NCBI GenBank assembly: GCA_965248395.1
Contig: OZ252103.1
Span: 1,054,001 to 1,118,000, forward strand
DNA from: JAAXHH01 sp965248395
GTDB taxonomy: Bacteria; JAAXHH01
DNA: 64,000 bases
Direction of reading: 5' to 3'
Shown: one piece after another, positions 1-7,909 of the stretch
Layout: each line of letters opens with the position of its first letter
How positions within the stretch are numbered: the first letter of the stretch is position 1
Position numbers and translations under genes: made by a program
The notes under the pieces: generated by a model
The model's database searches: none
What the model was told of the DNA's origin: nothing
What the model saw: only the letters and a program-made list of their open reading frames with translations

Positions 1-683
1 TATTCGGCTTCGCCTTCGGCTTTATCTTCCTGGTTCCAGCGCTATCGCCCGTGACAGCGGAAATCGCCTCGGAACTCTACATCCCCTTCGTCAAGGATCC
101 CGTCCTCGACCTGGGCTGGTGGTATCTGCCCTTCATCGTATTCGTCGTGGTGGCCATCGCAAACGCGGTGAATTTCGCCGACGGACTGGATGGACTGTCG
201 ATCGTCCCCGTTTCGTTTACCGTGGTCGTGTACGGGGTATTCGCCTACGTCATCGGAAACGCCATCTACTCGGGATACCTGCAGTTCACCTATCTCCCGG
301 GCAGTGGTGAGCTGACGGTGATCTGCGCGGGGGTATTCGGCGCCTGCATGGGGTTTCTCTGGTACAACGCCTATCCCGCCCAGGTCTTCATGGGCGACGT
401 GGGCGCCCTGCCGCTGGGCGGCATTGTCGGCACCCTCGCCGTACTGCTCAAGCAGGAGTTCCTCTTCGTCATCACCGGCGGGATCTTCGTGGCCATGGCC
501 TTCTCGGTACTGGTGCAGCAGAAGATCGGGATCAAGTGGCTCGGCCGGCGCATCTTCTACATGGCGCCGCTCCACCACGCCTTCCAGTATCGTGGCCTGG
601 CCGAAACCAAGGTCGTGATCCGCTTCTGGATCATCGCGGGCATCCTGGCGATCATCGGACTTTCGACCCTCAAGATCCGGTAG
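1..683 (+). CDS. mraY: MraY, phospho-N-acetylmuramoyl-pentapeptide transferase (3' part)
   Basis: Integral membrane enzyme that moves phospho-MurNAc-pentapeptide from UDP to undecaprenyl phosphate, making lipid I for peptidoglycan. The gene enters from the left edge; the frame is open from base 3 and the N-terminal part is missing. Visible: several hydrophobic segments, the Asp-rich NAVNFADGLDGL motif, the cytoplasmic loop GDVGALPLGG with its conserved Asp, and the end VIRFWIIAGILAIIGLSTLK, typical of MraY rather than WecA. The His-rich loop reads PLHHAFQ where MraY usually has PLHHHF, so the third His is Ala. No murD or ftsW follows, so this is the end of any dcw-type cluster here. Confidence 0.93.
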   Translation, partial: FGFAFGFIFLVPALSPVTAEIASELYIPFVKDPVLDLGWWYLPFIVFVVVAIANAVNFADGLDGLSIVPVSFTVVVYGVFAYVIGNAIYSGYLQFTYLPGSGELTVICAGVFGACMGFLWYNAYPAQVFMGDVGALPLGGIVGTLAVLLKQEFLFVITGGIFVAMAFSVLVQQKIGIKWLGRRIFYMAPLHHAFQYRGLAETKVVIRFWIIAGILAIIGLSTLKIR

Positions 684-709
684 TCCGCGGCGGAAGGGCG
701 GTGGTCGGA

Positions 710-1804
710 ATGATCGGAATCCAGTATACCAGGTGGGTACCCCACGCCGACGATGCCGAAGACCGGCTCGAACAGCTTTTCGGCCTGCTGAGCCAGATAC
801 TCATACACACCAGCGGCGACGTGGAAGAAGCCCTGAAGTGGATGCGTTACATCGACCAGCGGCAGGGCATCTTCGACGACAGGATAAGCTATGAATCCTT
901 TGTCAAGGAGCTCGAGAAGCGGGGTTACGTCAAGCAGGACGACAACACTTTCACGCTGACCGAAAAAGGCGGCCGGCGCATCCGGGAAGACTCGCTGCGG
1001 TTCGTCTACAGCAACCTCAAGAAAGGTCTGAGCGGCGGTCACGAGACGCCTTTCGAGGGAGAAGGCGTTGAACGGCTCAGCGAAACCCGGCCCTACCGAT
1101 ACGGCGACCAGGCGTCGAACGTTGATTTCACCTCCACCATCGGCAACGCGATCCGCAGGTCCGGATTCAATCTCGATTTACACGAGGACGACTTCGAAGT
1201 CTACGAGGTCGAACACACCACTTCCTGCGCCACGGTCATGCTCCTGGACATCAGCCACAGCATGATCCTGTACGGCGAAGACCGCATTTCCCCGGCCAAG
1301 CGCGTGGCCATGGCCCTGGCGGAACTCATCCTGCGCAAGTACCCGAAGGACGAACTCCACCTCGTCCTGTTCGGCGACGACGCGAAACAGGTGAAGATCG
1401 AAGATCTGCCCTACGTTTCAGTCGGCCCCTACCACACGAATACCAAGGCCGGACTCCTCATGGCACGGAACATTCTCCGGCGGGCACGGAACGTGAACAA
1501 GCAGATCTTCATGATCACCGACGGCAAGCCCTCCGCGATCTACGACCGGAACGGCCGCCTGTATCTGAATTCCTTCGGCCTCGATCCCCGCATCGTGAAC
1601 CGGACCCTCGACGAAGCTATGACCTGCCGCCGGGAGAAAATCACCATCAGCACCTTCATGGTCACCCAGGATCCCTACCTGGTCGGTTTCGTGGAGAAAC
1701 TTACGGAGATGAACCAGGGCCGGGCCTATTATTCTTCCCTTGACAGCCTGGGTGAATACATCCTCGTGGATTACGTTAAAAACCGCCGCCGCCGGTTGAA
1801 CTGA
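710..1804 (+). CDS. VWA-domain protein
   Basis: A 364-residue protein whose C-terminal half is a von Willebrand factor A domain: the MIDAS motif DISHS lies near residue 184, a conserved Thr follows in the GPYHTNTKAG segment, and ITDGKPS forms the later metal-site loop. The N-terminal ~150 residues are predicted helical and unrecognised. No signal peptide or membrane span is visible, so it is probably cytoplasmic. Related VWA proteins often act with MoxR or Mg-chelatase-like AAA ATPases, but no such gene is adjacent here. ATG 710 is chosen because it opens the recognisable protein; an in-frame GTG lies at 701. It begins 26 bases after mraY, so co-transcription is likely. Exact function unknown. 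Confidence 0.8.
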   Translation: MIGIQYTRWVPHADDAEDRLEQLFGLLSQILIHTSGDVEEALKWMRYIDQRQGIFDDRISYESFVKELEKRGYVKQDDNTFTLTEKGGRRIREDSLRFVYSNLKKGLSGGHETPFEGEGVERLSETRPYRYGDQASNVDFTSTIGNAIRRSGFNLDLHEDDFEVYEVEHTTSCATVMLLDISHSMILYGEDRISPAKRVAMALAELILRKYPKDELHLVLFGDDAKQVKIEDLPYVSVGPYHTNTKAGLLMARNILRRARNVNKQIFMITDGKPSAIYDRNGRLYLNSFGLDPRIVNRTLDEAMTCRREKITISTFMVTQDPYLVGFVEKLTEMNQGRAYYSSLDSLGEYILVDYVKNRRRRLN

Positions 1805-1886
1805 GGGCGGGCGGACCATTGACTTACATTGAAAACCAATGGAATGACGGTCCGGACCCGTGAATCCAGGCCACAAGGAAATGGCC

Positions 1887-2522
1887 ATGACACCGGCCGG
1901 CTTCGTAGAAGCCCTTCAAAAACTTGAATTCGACCATACATTCAACCCGTATTCGGATCTCTGCCCGGTTTACGACCTGGAAGACGCCCCCCAACAGCGA
2001 TCGAAAATCCTGCTGTCCGTGCTCGAGGCGGCGCTGAGGCGACCCGTAGATTCGCTGTGGATCGGCCGTGATGTCGGTTATCGCGGCGGTCGGCGGACAG
2101 GTCTGGCCTTCACGGACGATGAACATCTACCGGAGCACGGTAGAAGGTGGGGACTGACGGTTCAAAGCGCGACCCGTGGGGAGATGGTCGGCGAACGATC
2201 GGCCCGTGTAGTTTGGAAAGTACTGTCACGCATCAACGTGCCCGTGTTTCTCTGGAACGTTTTCCCCCTGCACCCTCACGATCCGGGCAGCCCCTTCGGG
2301 AATCGAATGCACAACGCCAGCGAACACCGGTCCGGACAAATCCTGCTCGATCAGTTGGTCCAACTCCTGAAGCCGTTGAGGATAATCGCCATTGGCAATG
2401 ACGCGGAAAAGGCAGTCAGGGAACTTGGCAGCCCGGCGGAGGTCACGAAAATACGTCATCCCAGCTATGGAGGTCAGAACGAGTTTTTATCGGGGATGAG
2501 CCTATATTACCGCGTCCAATGA
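1887..2522 (+). CDS. Uracil-DNA glycosylase superfamily-like protein
   Basis: A soluble protein of about 211 residues resembling a poorly characterised branch of the uracil-DNA glycosylase superfamily. Signs are a glycine-rich motif A region (GRDVGYRGGRRTGLAFTDD), a central WNVFPLHPHDPGSPFGNR segment, IIAIGNDA, and a late HPSYGG that matches the superfamily HPS-type loop. Motif A reads GRDVG where relatives carry GEAPG, so glycosylase activity is uncertain. There are no Fe-S cysteines like those of the family-4 enzyme at 61608. Start: AAGGAA at 1875-1880 is well spaced for ATG 1887; in-frame ATG 1881 and GTG 1860 are alternatives. An imperfect inverted repeat (1812-1854) lies between this gene and the VWA gene. 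Confidence 0.6.
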   Translation: MTPAGFVEALQKLEFDHTFNPYSDLCPVYDLEDAPQQRSKILLSVLEAALRRPVDSLWIGRDVGYRGGRRTGLAFTDDEHLPEHGRRWGLTVQSATRGEMVGERSARVVWKVLSRINVPVFLWNVFPLHPHDPGSPFGNRMHNASEHRSGQILLDQLVQLLKPLRIIAIGNDAEKAVRELGSPAEVTKIRHPSYGGQNEFLSGMSLYYRVQ

Positions 2523-2635
2523 ACTGATACAGATCAAGAAACTTGTCTTTCGACCGATGGAGCGGCCCTGTACAGTACCCATGAACCGGGAATCCCTGTA
2601 TACCCAACTGGTACGCGGAATACGGTCAATCAGTC

Positions 2636-2664
2636 TTGACGCTTATGACTGTGCCGTGTAGTAT
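2636..2664 (+). promoter_or_regulatory. Sigma-70-type promoter for the ammonium transporter
   Basis: TTGACG (2636-2641), a 17-base spacer and TAGTAT (2659-2664) form a near-consensus promoter about 85 bases before the transporter ATG. Transcription would start near 2671. Seen in sequence only. Confidence 0.6.
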
Positions 2665-2749
2665 ATCTCGACATTCATCACTACCATTCCACATCGCCGC
2701 ACCATCTTACTTCACCTGCTATCATCGGTGTCATTCGGGAGTTCACACC

Positions 2750-4156
2750 ATGAGTGCATTCTACGACTACCTCGAGTCCCACAGGCCTCGCGGTATTTCG
2801 GTAGTGAAACTGCTGGCCGTGCTGGCCGCGCTGGTCTGCGGCGCCGGAACCGCGTACGCCATGGCAGAGCACGAAAGTGTCCTGGTCGAATCCCCGGACC
2901 AGTTCGTGTTCAATACCCTTTCGTTCCTGATCTGGGGCGCCCTGGTGATGTGGATGTGCGCGGGCTTCACCATGCTGGAATCCGGATCGGTGCGGACCAA
3001 GAACGCCTCCATGATCTGCCTGAAGAACATCGGCCTCTATTCCATCGCCGGCATCGCCTGTTATTTCATCGGTTACAACCTCATGTACGTGGACGTGGGG
3101 AGCTACATCGGTTCCATATCTTTGCTATACGGACCGACGGCGGACGAGATCTCCCTGATCAACGGCGACGAGAGTGCCGCGGCGGCCGTGATTGCAAACG
3201 GATACTCCACCATGTCGGACTGGTTCTTCCAGATGGTCTTCGTGGCCACCGCCGCTTCCATCGTTTCAGGCGCACTGGCCGAACGCGTCAAGCTCTGGTC
3301 GTTCTTTCTGTTCATCCTGCTCCTGACCGGGATCATCTATCCCATCGTCGGCGCGTGGACCTGGGGAGAGGGATGGCTCAGCCAGTTGGGGTTCAAGGAT
3401 TTCGCGGGCTCGACCATCGTGCATAGCACGGGCGGCTGGGCTGCCCTGGCCGGTCTGATCGTCGTGGGGCCGAGACTGGGCAAGTACCGCAAAAACGGCA
3501 CGGTCATGCCCACGCCACCCTCCAACGTGATCCTGGTTACCCTGGGCGTTTTTATCTTGTGGCTCGGATGGTTCGGGTTCAACGGCGGTTCGCAGCTGGC
3601 CCTGGGAAGCCCGCTGGACGCGGTGGCCATGAGCCATGTACTGGTCAACACCAACCTGGCGGCCGCGGCCGGCGCGATCACGGCGTTGACGTGCGCTCGA
3701 CCAATCTTAGGTCGTATCGACCTGTTTGCCTGCTTGAACGGCGCCATCGCGGGACTGGTATCGATCACCGCGGGTCCTGACATGGTTCAGCATTTCTGGG
3801 CCATCATTATCGGGGCTATCGGCGGTGTCATCTGCACGATCGGGATGAAACTGCTGGAGTCGGTGAAGATCGACGATGTGGTCGGCGCCGTGCCCGCACA
3901 CCTCTTCGCCGGTATCTGGGGTACGCTGGCGGTGTGTATCGTGAGCGGCGGCAACTTCGGCGTTCAGTTGATCGGCATACTCGCGATCGGCGCCTTCGTG
4001 TTTATCGTATCCTTTGTGCTCTGGCGCCTGATCGACCTGGTCATACCCGTCCGGGTAACGGCCCAGGCCGAGCGACTGGGCCAGGACGTCGCCGAACTCG
4101 GAATCGAGGCATATCCCGAATTCGTGCTCATGCCCGAAGAACCGGACGACGACTGA
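2750..4156 (+). CDS. amt: Ammonium transporter (Amt/MEP/Rh family)
   Basis: Inner-membrane channel that conducts ammonium/ammonia, normally as a trimer. The 468-residue product has an N-terminal hydrophobic segment ending GTAYA that may be a signal peptide, then about eleven membrane spans. Family motifs include AGFTMLESG, the twin-His pore positions in VHSTGGWAALAG and VPAHLFAGIWGTLAV, and GWFGFNGGS. The C-terminal tail is acidic (PEEPDDD). ATG 2750 is preferred because GGGAG lies 8 bases upstream; an upstream in-frame ATG (2636) would start inside the promoter and add an unconserved segment. No glnK (PII) gene, the usual partner, is next to it. Confidence 0.93.
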   Translation: MSAFYDYLESHRPRGISVVKLLAVLAALVCGAGTAYAMAEHESVLVESPDQFVFNTLSFLIWGALVMWMCAGFTMLESGSVRTKNASMICLKNIGLYSIAGIACYFIGYNLMYVDVGSYIGSISLLYGPTADEISLINGDESAAAAVIANGYSTMSDWFFQMVFVATAASIVSGALAERVKLWSFFLFILLLTGIIYPIVGAWTWGEGWLSQLGFKDFAGSTIVHSTGGWAALAGLIVVGPRLGKYRKNGTVMPTPPSNVILVTLGVFILWLGWFGFNGGSQLALGSPLDAVAMSHVLVNTNLAAAAGAITALTCARPILGRIDLFACLNGAIAGLVSITAGPDMVQHFWAIIIGAIGGVICTIGMKLLESVKIDDVVGAVPAHLFAGIWGTLAVCIVSGGNFGVQLIGILAIGAFVFIVSFVLWRLIDLVIPVRVTAQAERLGQDVAELGIEAYPEFVLMPEEPDDD

Positions 4157-4219
4157 GATTGACGCAGGCCAACTGGTTGTCCGTCCAAAGTTCCAACCTG
4201 ACGATTGGCTTTTGACAAT

Positions 4220-4273
4220 GACAATGGCGATAACCGGAACCGGTTATCGCCATTGTCGTAATCCATCATTTTT
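4220..4273. terminator. Perfect 18-bp inverted repeat between convergent amt and rplQ
   Basis: Arms 4220-4237 and 4240-4257 are perfectly complementary, separated by two bases. A short T run (4269-4273) lies a dozen bases downstream on the + strand. Position between convergent genes suggests a terminator, but the U tract is not immediately adjacent, so the mechanism is uncertain. Confidence 0.5.
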
Positions 4274-4337
4274 ACCGCGGTTGCGGGCCGACCTATATCA
4301 GTCGCACGGCAACCCGGGTCGAAGCCGGTGTCCGCGT

Positions 4338-4784
4338 TCAGCTGGCCTCTTCGTTTTCCGCCTGGTCTTCCTTCTTTTCTTCCGTCTTTTCTTCCGTCGT
4401 CTCGGTCGCCTGATCCTCCGTCTTGCCTTCCCGGTCGATCAGTTCGAGTATCGACATGTCTGCGGCGTCACCCTGCCTGTGCCCGACACGGACGATGCGG
4501 GTGTATCCACCGGGCCGGTCCGCGTACCGGTGGGCGAGCGTGCTGAACAGTTTCGCGACGACGGTTTCGTTGTGGATCACCCGGAGAACCTGCCGCCGGG
4601 CATGGAGATCGTTTCGCTTGCCGAAGGTAATGAGTCGCTCTACGAGTCGCCGCACTTCCTTGGCCTTTGCAGTGGTAGTCTGCACGCGCTCCAGATCCAG
4701 CACCGAGGTGGCCAGGTTGCTCAGCATTGCCTTACGGTGGCTGGGGGAGCGGCTCAGACCGCGTCCCTGCTTTCGATGTCGCAT
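4338..4784 (-). CDS. rplQ: 50S ribosomal protein L17
   Basis: Large-subunit protein near the peptide exit tunnel and last gene of the alpha operon. The 148-residue product starts with MRHRKQGRGLSRSPSHRKAM, the L17 signature, and contains the RRLVERLITFGK and GGYTRIVR segments. The last ~30 residues form an acidic Glu/Lys/Thr-rich tail beyond the conserved core, as in several other phyla. It lies 51 bases after rpoA, in the standard order. Confidence 0.97.
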   Translation of the reverse strand: MRHRKQGRGLSRSPSHRKAMLSNLATSVLDLERVQTTTAKAKEVRRLVERLITFGKRNDLHARRQVLRVIHNETVVAKLFSTLAHRYADRPGGYTRIVRVGHRQGDAADMSILELIDREGKTEDQATETTEEKTEEKKEDQAENEEAS

Positions 4785-4835
4785 TCCAGTACTCCTGTTC
4801 CTACTACGGTATGACCCGACTATACGGTCATACGA

Positions 4836-5819
4836 TTACTGGTTATCGGCTTCTATGTACTCTTCGATGTCCATGCCGAATGTAAGTTCCATTTCCTGAA
4901 GAATCTGGCTCAGTTCGGTCAGCGACTTGCGGCCGAAATTGCGGTACTTCAGCATCTCGGTCTCGCTCTTCTGAACCAGGTCCGCCAGCGTCTTGATGTC
5001 GGCTGCCCTCAGGCAATTGCTGGAACGTACCGACAGCTCCAGTTCCTCCACATTCATCCGAAGCAGTTTCCGGATCTCTTCGAATTTCTCGTCCACTTCG
5101 TCTTCTTCTTCGGAGACGAAATTGTCGTCGATGGAGATAAACAGCTGGAGATGGTTGCGCAGTATCTGGGCCGCGGTCGACAGGGAGTCCTGCGGACTGA
5201 CACTGGCATCGGTCCAGACCTCCAGCACAAGCCGGTCGTAATCCGTTCGCTGTCCGATACGCGTATTCTCAACCTGGAAGTTAACCCGCGTTACCGGGGA
5301 AAACATGGCATCCATGGGTATGACGCCGATGGGTTGGTCCGGTATCTTGTTCTGCTCGGCGATTACGTAACCCCGGCCGGTGTCGACGTGGATTTCCATT
5401 CTCAGCTGACCGCCCTCGTCCAGGGAAGCGATATGAAGATTCGTATTGAGAATTTCCACGTCGATGTCGGTCTGTATGTCCAAGGCAGTAACGTCGCCCT
5501 TGCCTTCCGCTTCGAGCATCAGCGACTTGGGATCTTCGCTGTGCAGGTTGAGCCGCAGTCCCTTGAGGTTCAGAATGATCTCGGCCACGTCTTCCACCAC
5601 GTTCGGCATAGTGGAGAACTCGTGGGCAACCCCGTCAATGCGGACACCGACCACGGCCGCGCCGGGCAGGGAAGAAAGCAGGACCCTCCGGATGGAATTG
5701 CCGATGGTCGTCCCGAATCCACGCTCCAGCGGCTCGATAACGAACTTGCAGTAGCTATCGGTTACCGACTCTTCTTCAATCGTTACGCCTTTCGGCATTT
5801 GGAAATTCTCTAATTTCAT
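4836..5819 (-). CDS. rpoA: RNA polymerase subunit alpha
   Basis: Assembly platform of RNA polymerase. The 327-residue length is normal. The N-terminal dimerisation domain (about 1-235) shows FGTTIGNSIRRVLLSSLPG and NLKGL; an acidic linker (EEEDEVDEKFEE) leads to the C-terminal domain with the helix-hairpin-helix segments VRSSNCLRAADIKTLADLV and LKYRNFGRKSLTEL, which contact UP elements and activators. Sits between rpsD and rplQ as in the canonical alpha operon. Confidence 0.98.
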   Translation of the reverse strand: MKLENFQMPKGVTIEEESVTDSYCKFVIEPLERGFGTTIGNSIRRVLLSSLPGAAVVGVRIDGVAHEFSTMPNVVEDVAEIILNLKGLRLNLHSEDPKSLMLEAEGKGDVTALDIQTDIDVEILNTNLHIASLDEGGQLRMEIHVDTGRGYVIAEQNKIPDQPIGVIPMDAMFSPVTRVNFQVENTRIGQRTDYDRLVLEVWTDASVSPQDSLSTAAQILRNHLQLFISIDDNFVSEEEDEVDEKFEEIRKLLRMNVEELELSVRSSNCLRAADIKTLADLVQKSETEMLKYRNFGRKSLTELSQILQEMELTFGMDIEEYIEADNQ

Positions 5820-5879
5820 ATCGTTCGTCGCCCCTCATCGCTCGTTACGAGTGAACACAGGGATGGCAGAATGGCGGCC

Positions 5880-6509
5880 CTATTTCGAATACAACTCAAT
5901 GATTAACTGTTCCTGTACAGGTGTCGGTATGTTTTCTCGAATGGGTGCTTCCAGCATCCGTCCGGCGAGTGTCGACTTGTCCAGGTCCAGCCAGTTCACT
6001 GCCGGGCGCTGGTTCGCGGCGCTCAAAGAGGCGTGTATGCAGTCGAGTTGACGGCTCTTCTCCTTGACCTGGATGATTTCACCCGTTCGGACGATGTACG
6101 AGGGGATATTGACAATACGGTCATTGACCAGGATATGGCGATGGCGGACCAGCTGGCGGGCCGCTTTGCGCGACGGCGCGAAGCCGAGGCGGTAGACGAT
6201 GTTGTCCAGCCGGGTTTCGAGCAACTGGAGGAGACGCTCTCCCGTGTTGCCCTTGGTACGGGCCGCCTTCACGAAGTATGAACGAAACTGTCCTTCGCCA
6301 ATACCGTAAGTTTTGCGCGTCTTCTGCTTTTCACGAAGACGGATACCGTATTCCGTAGGTTTCCTGCGACCGATGGACCCATGCTGACCCGGTGGAAAGG
6401 CACGACGGTCCACCGCGCATTTCTCGGAAAAGCATCGATCGCCTTTCAAAAACAACTTAACGCCTTCACGTCGACAAATGCGACAGTTGGCATCCGTATA
6501 ACGAGACAT
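5880..6509 (-). CDS. rpsD: 30S ribosomal protein S4 (zinc-ribbon form)
   Basis: Primary 16S rRNA binder and small-subunit assembly nucleator; in other bacteria it also represses its own operon. The 209-residue protein starts MSRYTDANC with an AGGAG seven bases upstream, which excludes a 10-residue longer frame. The N-terminus keeps a zinc-ribbon pattern (CRIC, then CFSEKC). The S4 RNA-binding domain (about 95-160) contains RLDNIVYRLGFAPSRKAARQ and VNIPSYIVR. Confidence 0.97.
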   Translation of the reverse strand: MSRYTDANCRICRREGVKLFLKGDRCFSEKCAVDRRAFPPGQHGSIGRRKPTEYGIRLREKQKTRKTYGIGEGQFRSYFVKAARTKGNTGERLLQLLETRLDNIVYRLGFAPSRKAARQLVRHRHILVNDRIVNIPSYIVRTGEIIQVKEKSRQLDCIHASLSAANQRPAVNWLDLDKSTLAGRMLEAPIRENIPTPVQEQLIIELYSK

Positions 6510-6588
6510 ATATGCTCCTAACGCGCACGACCCGGGCAATAAACGCTCACCGGCTTCCGCCCCGTGGCGTCCGCCCGGTGTTTCACGA

Positions 6589-6984
6589 TCAGACGCGACG
6601 TCTTTTCGGAGGTCGGCATCCGTTGTGGGGAATAGGTGTAACGTCCTTGATAGCGGATATTTCGAGGCCCGCAGCCTGTAGCGCTCGAATGGCCGATTCG
6701 CGGCCGGCGCCGGGACCCTTCACCCAGACCTCAACGCGTTTCAACCCCAGTTCTATGGCTTCCTTGGCCGCAGATTCCGCTGCGATCTGCGCAGCAAAAG
6801 GCGTACTTTTCCGAGAGTTCCGGAACGTGCCCCCCTTGCCGCCGCTTGACCAGCTGATCGTATGCCCCTGCAGGTCGGCGAGGGTAACGATCGTATTGTT
6901 GAACGTCGCCTTGATATGGGCTACGCCGATGGAATCCACGTGCCGGTCGCGCCTGCGGGCGCGGCTTCGCCTAGCATTAGCCAA
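6589..6984 (-). CDS. rpsK: 30S ribosomal protein S11
   Basis: Platform protein of the small subunit that shapes the mRNA exit/Shine-Dalgarno region. The 131-residue product carries IKATFNNTIVT, WSSGGKGGTFRNSRKSTPFAAQ, GPGAGRESAIRAL and the basic end PHNGCRPPKRRRV, all standard S11 signatures. Follows rpsM by 27 bases. Confidence 0.97.
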   Translation of the reverse strand: MANARRSRARRRDRHVDSIGVAHIKATFNNTIVTLADLQGHTISWSSGGKGGTFRNSRKSTPFAAQIAAESAAKEAIELGLKRVEVWVKGPGAGRESAIRALQAAGLEISAIKDVTPIPHNGCRPPKRRRV

Positions 6985-7011
6985 CCTTCTACCTCCACGG
7001 AATAAAGTTAG

Positions 7012-7392
7012 TTACAAAACCTTCTTACGCTTCGCGCCAATCGTGCGGCGCGGTCCCTTTCGTATACGGGAATTGGTACGGGTCCGCTGCCCCCGAACCG
7101 GCAACCCGCGGCGATGCCGCAAGCCCCGGTAACACCCGATATCCATCAAACGGCGGATATTGAACGTGATATCGCCACGCAACGCGCCCTCAACCTGATA
7201 ATCGTTTTCGATGCTCTGGCGAAGTTTCGTAATCTCCCGGTCGGTCAGGTCCCTTACGCGGGTTTCCGGATCGATGCCGGTCGCTTCAAGCACCTTGCGG
7301 GCGGTAGTAAGTCCTATTCCGAATATGTATGTGATGCCGATCTCCACCCGCTTGTCGCGGGGCAGATCGATACCGGCAATACGTGCCACCAT
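7012..7392 (-). CDS. rpsM: 30S ribosomal protein S13
   Basis: Head protein of the small subunit forming intersubunit bridges and touching P-site tRNA through its basic tail. The 126-residue product shows MVARIAGIDLPRDKRVEIG, the helix-two-turn-helix region YIFGIGLTTARKVL, and the GLRHRRGLPVRGQRTRTN signature. First gene of the alpha group, after rpmJ. Confidence 0.97.
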   Translation of the reverse strand: MVARIAGIDLPRDKRVEIGITYIFGIGLTTARKVLEATGIDPETRVRDLTDREITKLRQSIENDYQVEGALRGDITFNIRRLMDIGCYRGLRHRRGLPVRGQRTRTNSRIRKGPRRTIGAKRKKVL

Positions 7393-7416
7393 TCCCTCCT
7401 TGGCAACGAGTCGTTG

Positions 7417-7530
7417 CTATCCCTGCCGCTGTTTGTGGCGCGGGTTCCGACAAAGCACTCGCACGACACCTTTGCGGCGGATGACTTTGCAGTGTTCACA
7501 GATTTTCTTTACCGAAGCGCGTACTTTCAT
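7417..7530 (-). CDS. rpmJ: 50S ribosomal protein L36
   Basis: A 37-residue protein missed by length-limited gene finders. It starts MKVRASVKKICEHCKVI and ends CRNPRHKQRQG. The C-x2-C (residues 11 and 14), Cys27 and His32 form the zinc site of the C+ form of L36. It lies between infA and rpsM, the position conserved in many bacteria. Confidence 0.96.
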   Translation of the reverse strand: MKVRASVKKICEHCKVIRRKGVVRVLCRNPRHKQRQG

Positions 7531-7621
7531 CTTCTGATCCTCAGTTTCGGGCTGTTTCCGGTTTTTACCTTATTCCCGTCTACGTCTACAACCGGCTCCC
7601 GGATGCAGTCGATCCCAGGGT

Positions 7622-7840
7622 TTACTTGTAACGATACGTAATCCGGCCACGCGTCAAATCGTAGGGTGACAACTCCACCATCACCTTGTCGCCCGGCAGA
7701 ATCTTTATGAAGTGCATACGCACCTTGCCGGATATATGAGCCAGGACCCGATGGCCGTTCTCCAGTTCAACGCGAAACGATGCATTGGGCAATGGCTCCA
7801 CCACCGTACCTTCCACTTGTACCGGGGGTTCTTTCGGCAT
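7622..7840 (-). CDS. infA: Translation initiation factor IF-1
   Basis: A 72-residue single OB-fold protein that occupies the ribosomal A site during initiation. Typical features: VEGTVVEPLPNASFRVELEN, HISGKVRMHFIKILPGDKV and the end SPYDLTRGRITYRYK. Lies between adk and rpmJ; the methionine aminopeptidase gene (map), often found between adk and infA, is absent. Confidence 0.97.
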   Translation of the reverse strand: MPKEPPVQVEGTVVEPLPNASFRVELENGHRVLAHISGKVRMHFIKILPGDKVMVELSPYDLTRGRITYRYK

Positions 7841-7909
7841 GCGAATTAACCTTTCACCACTCAGTCTCGCCTAAATACGACGACGACCGTGGTCGGGTGT
7901 CGGACCCCT

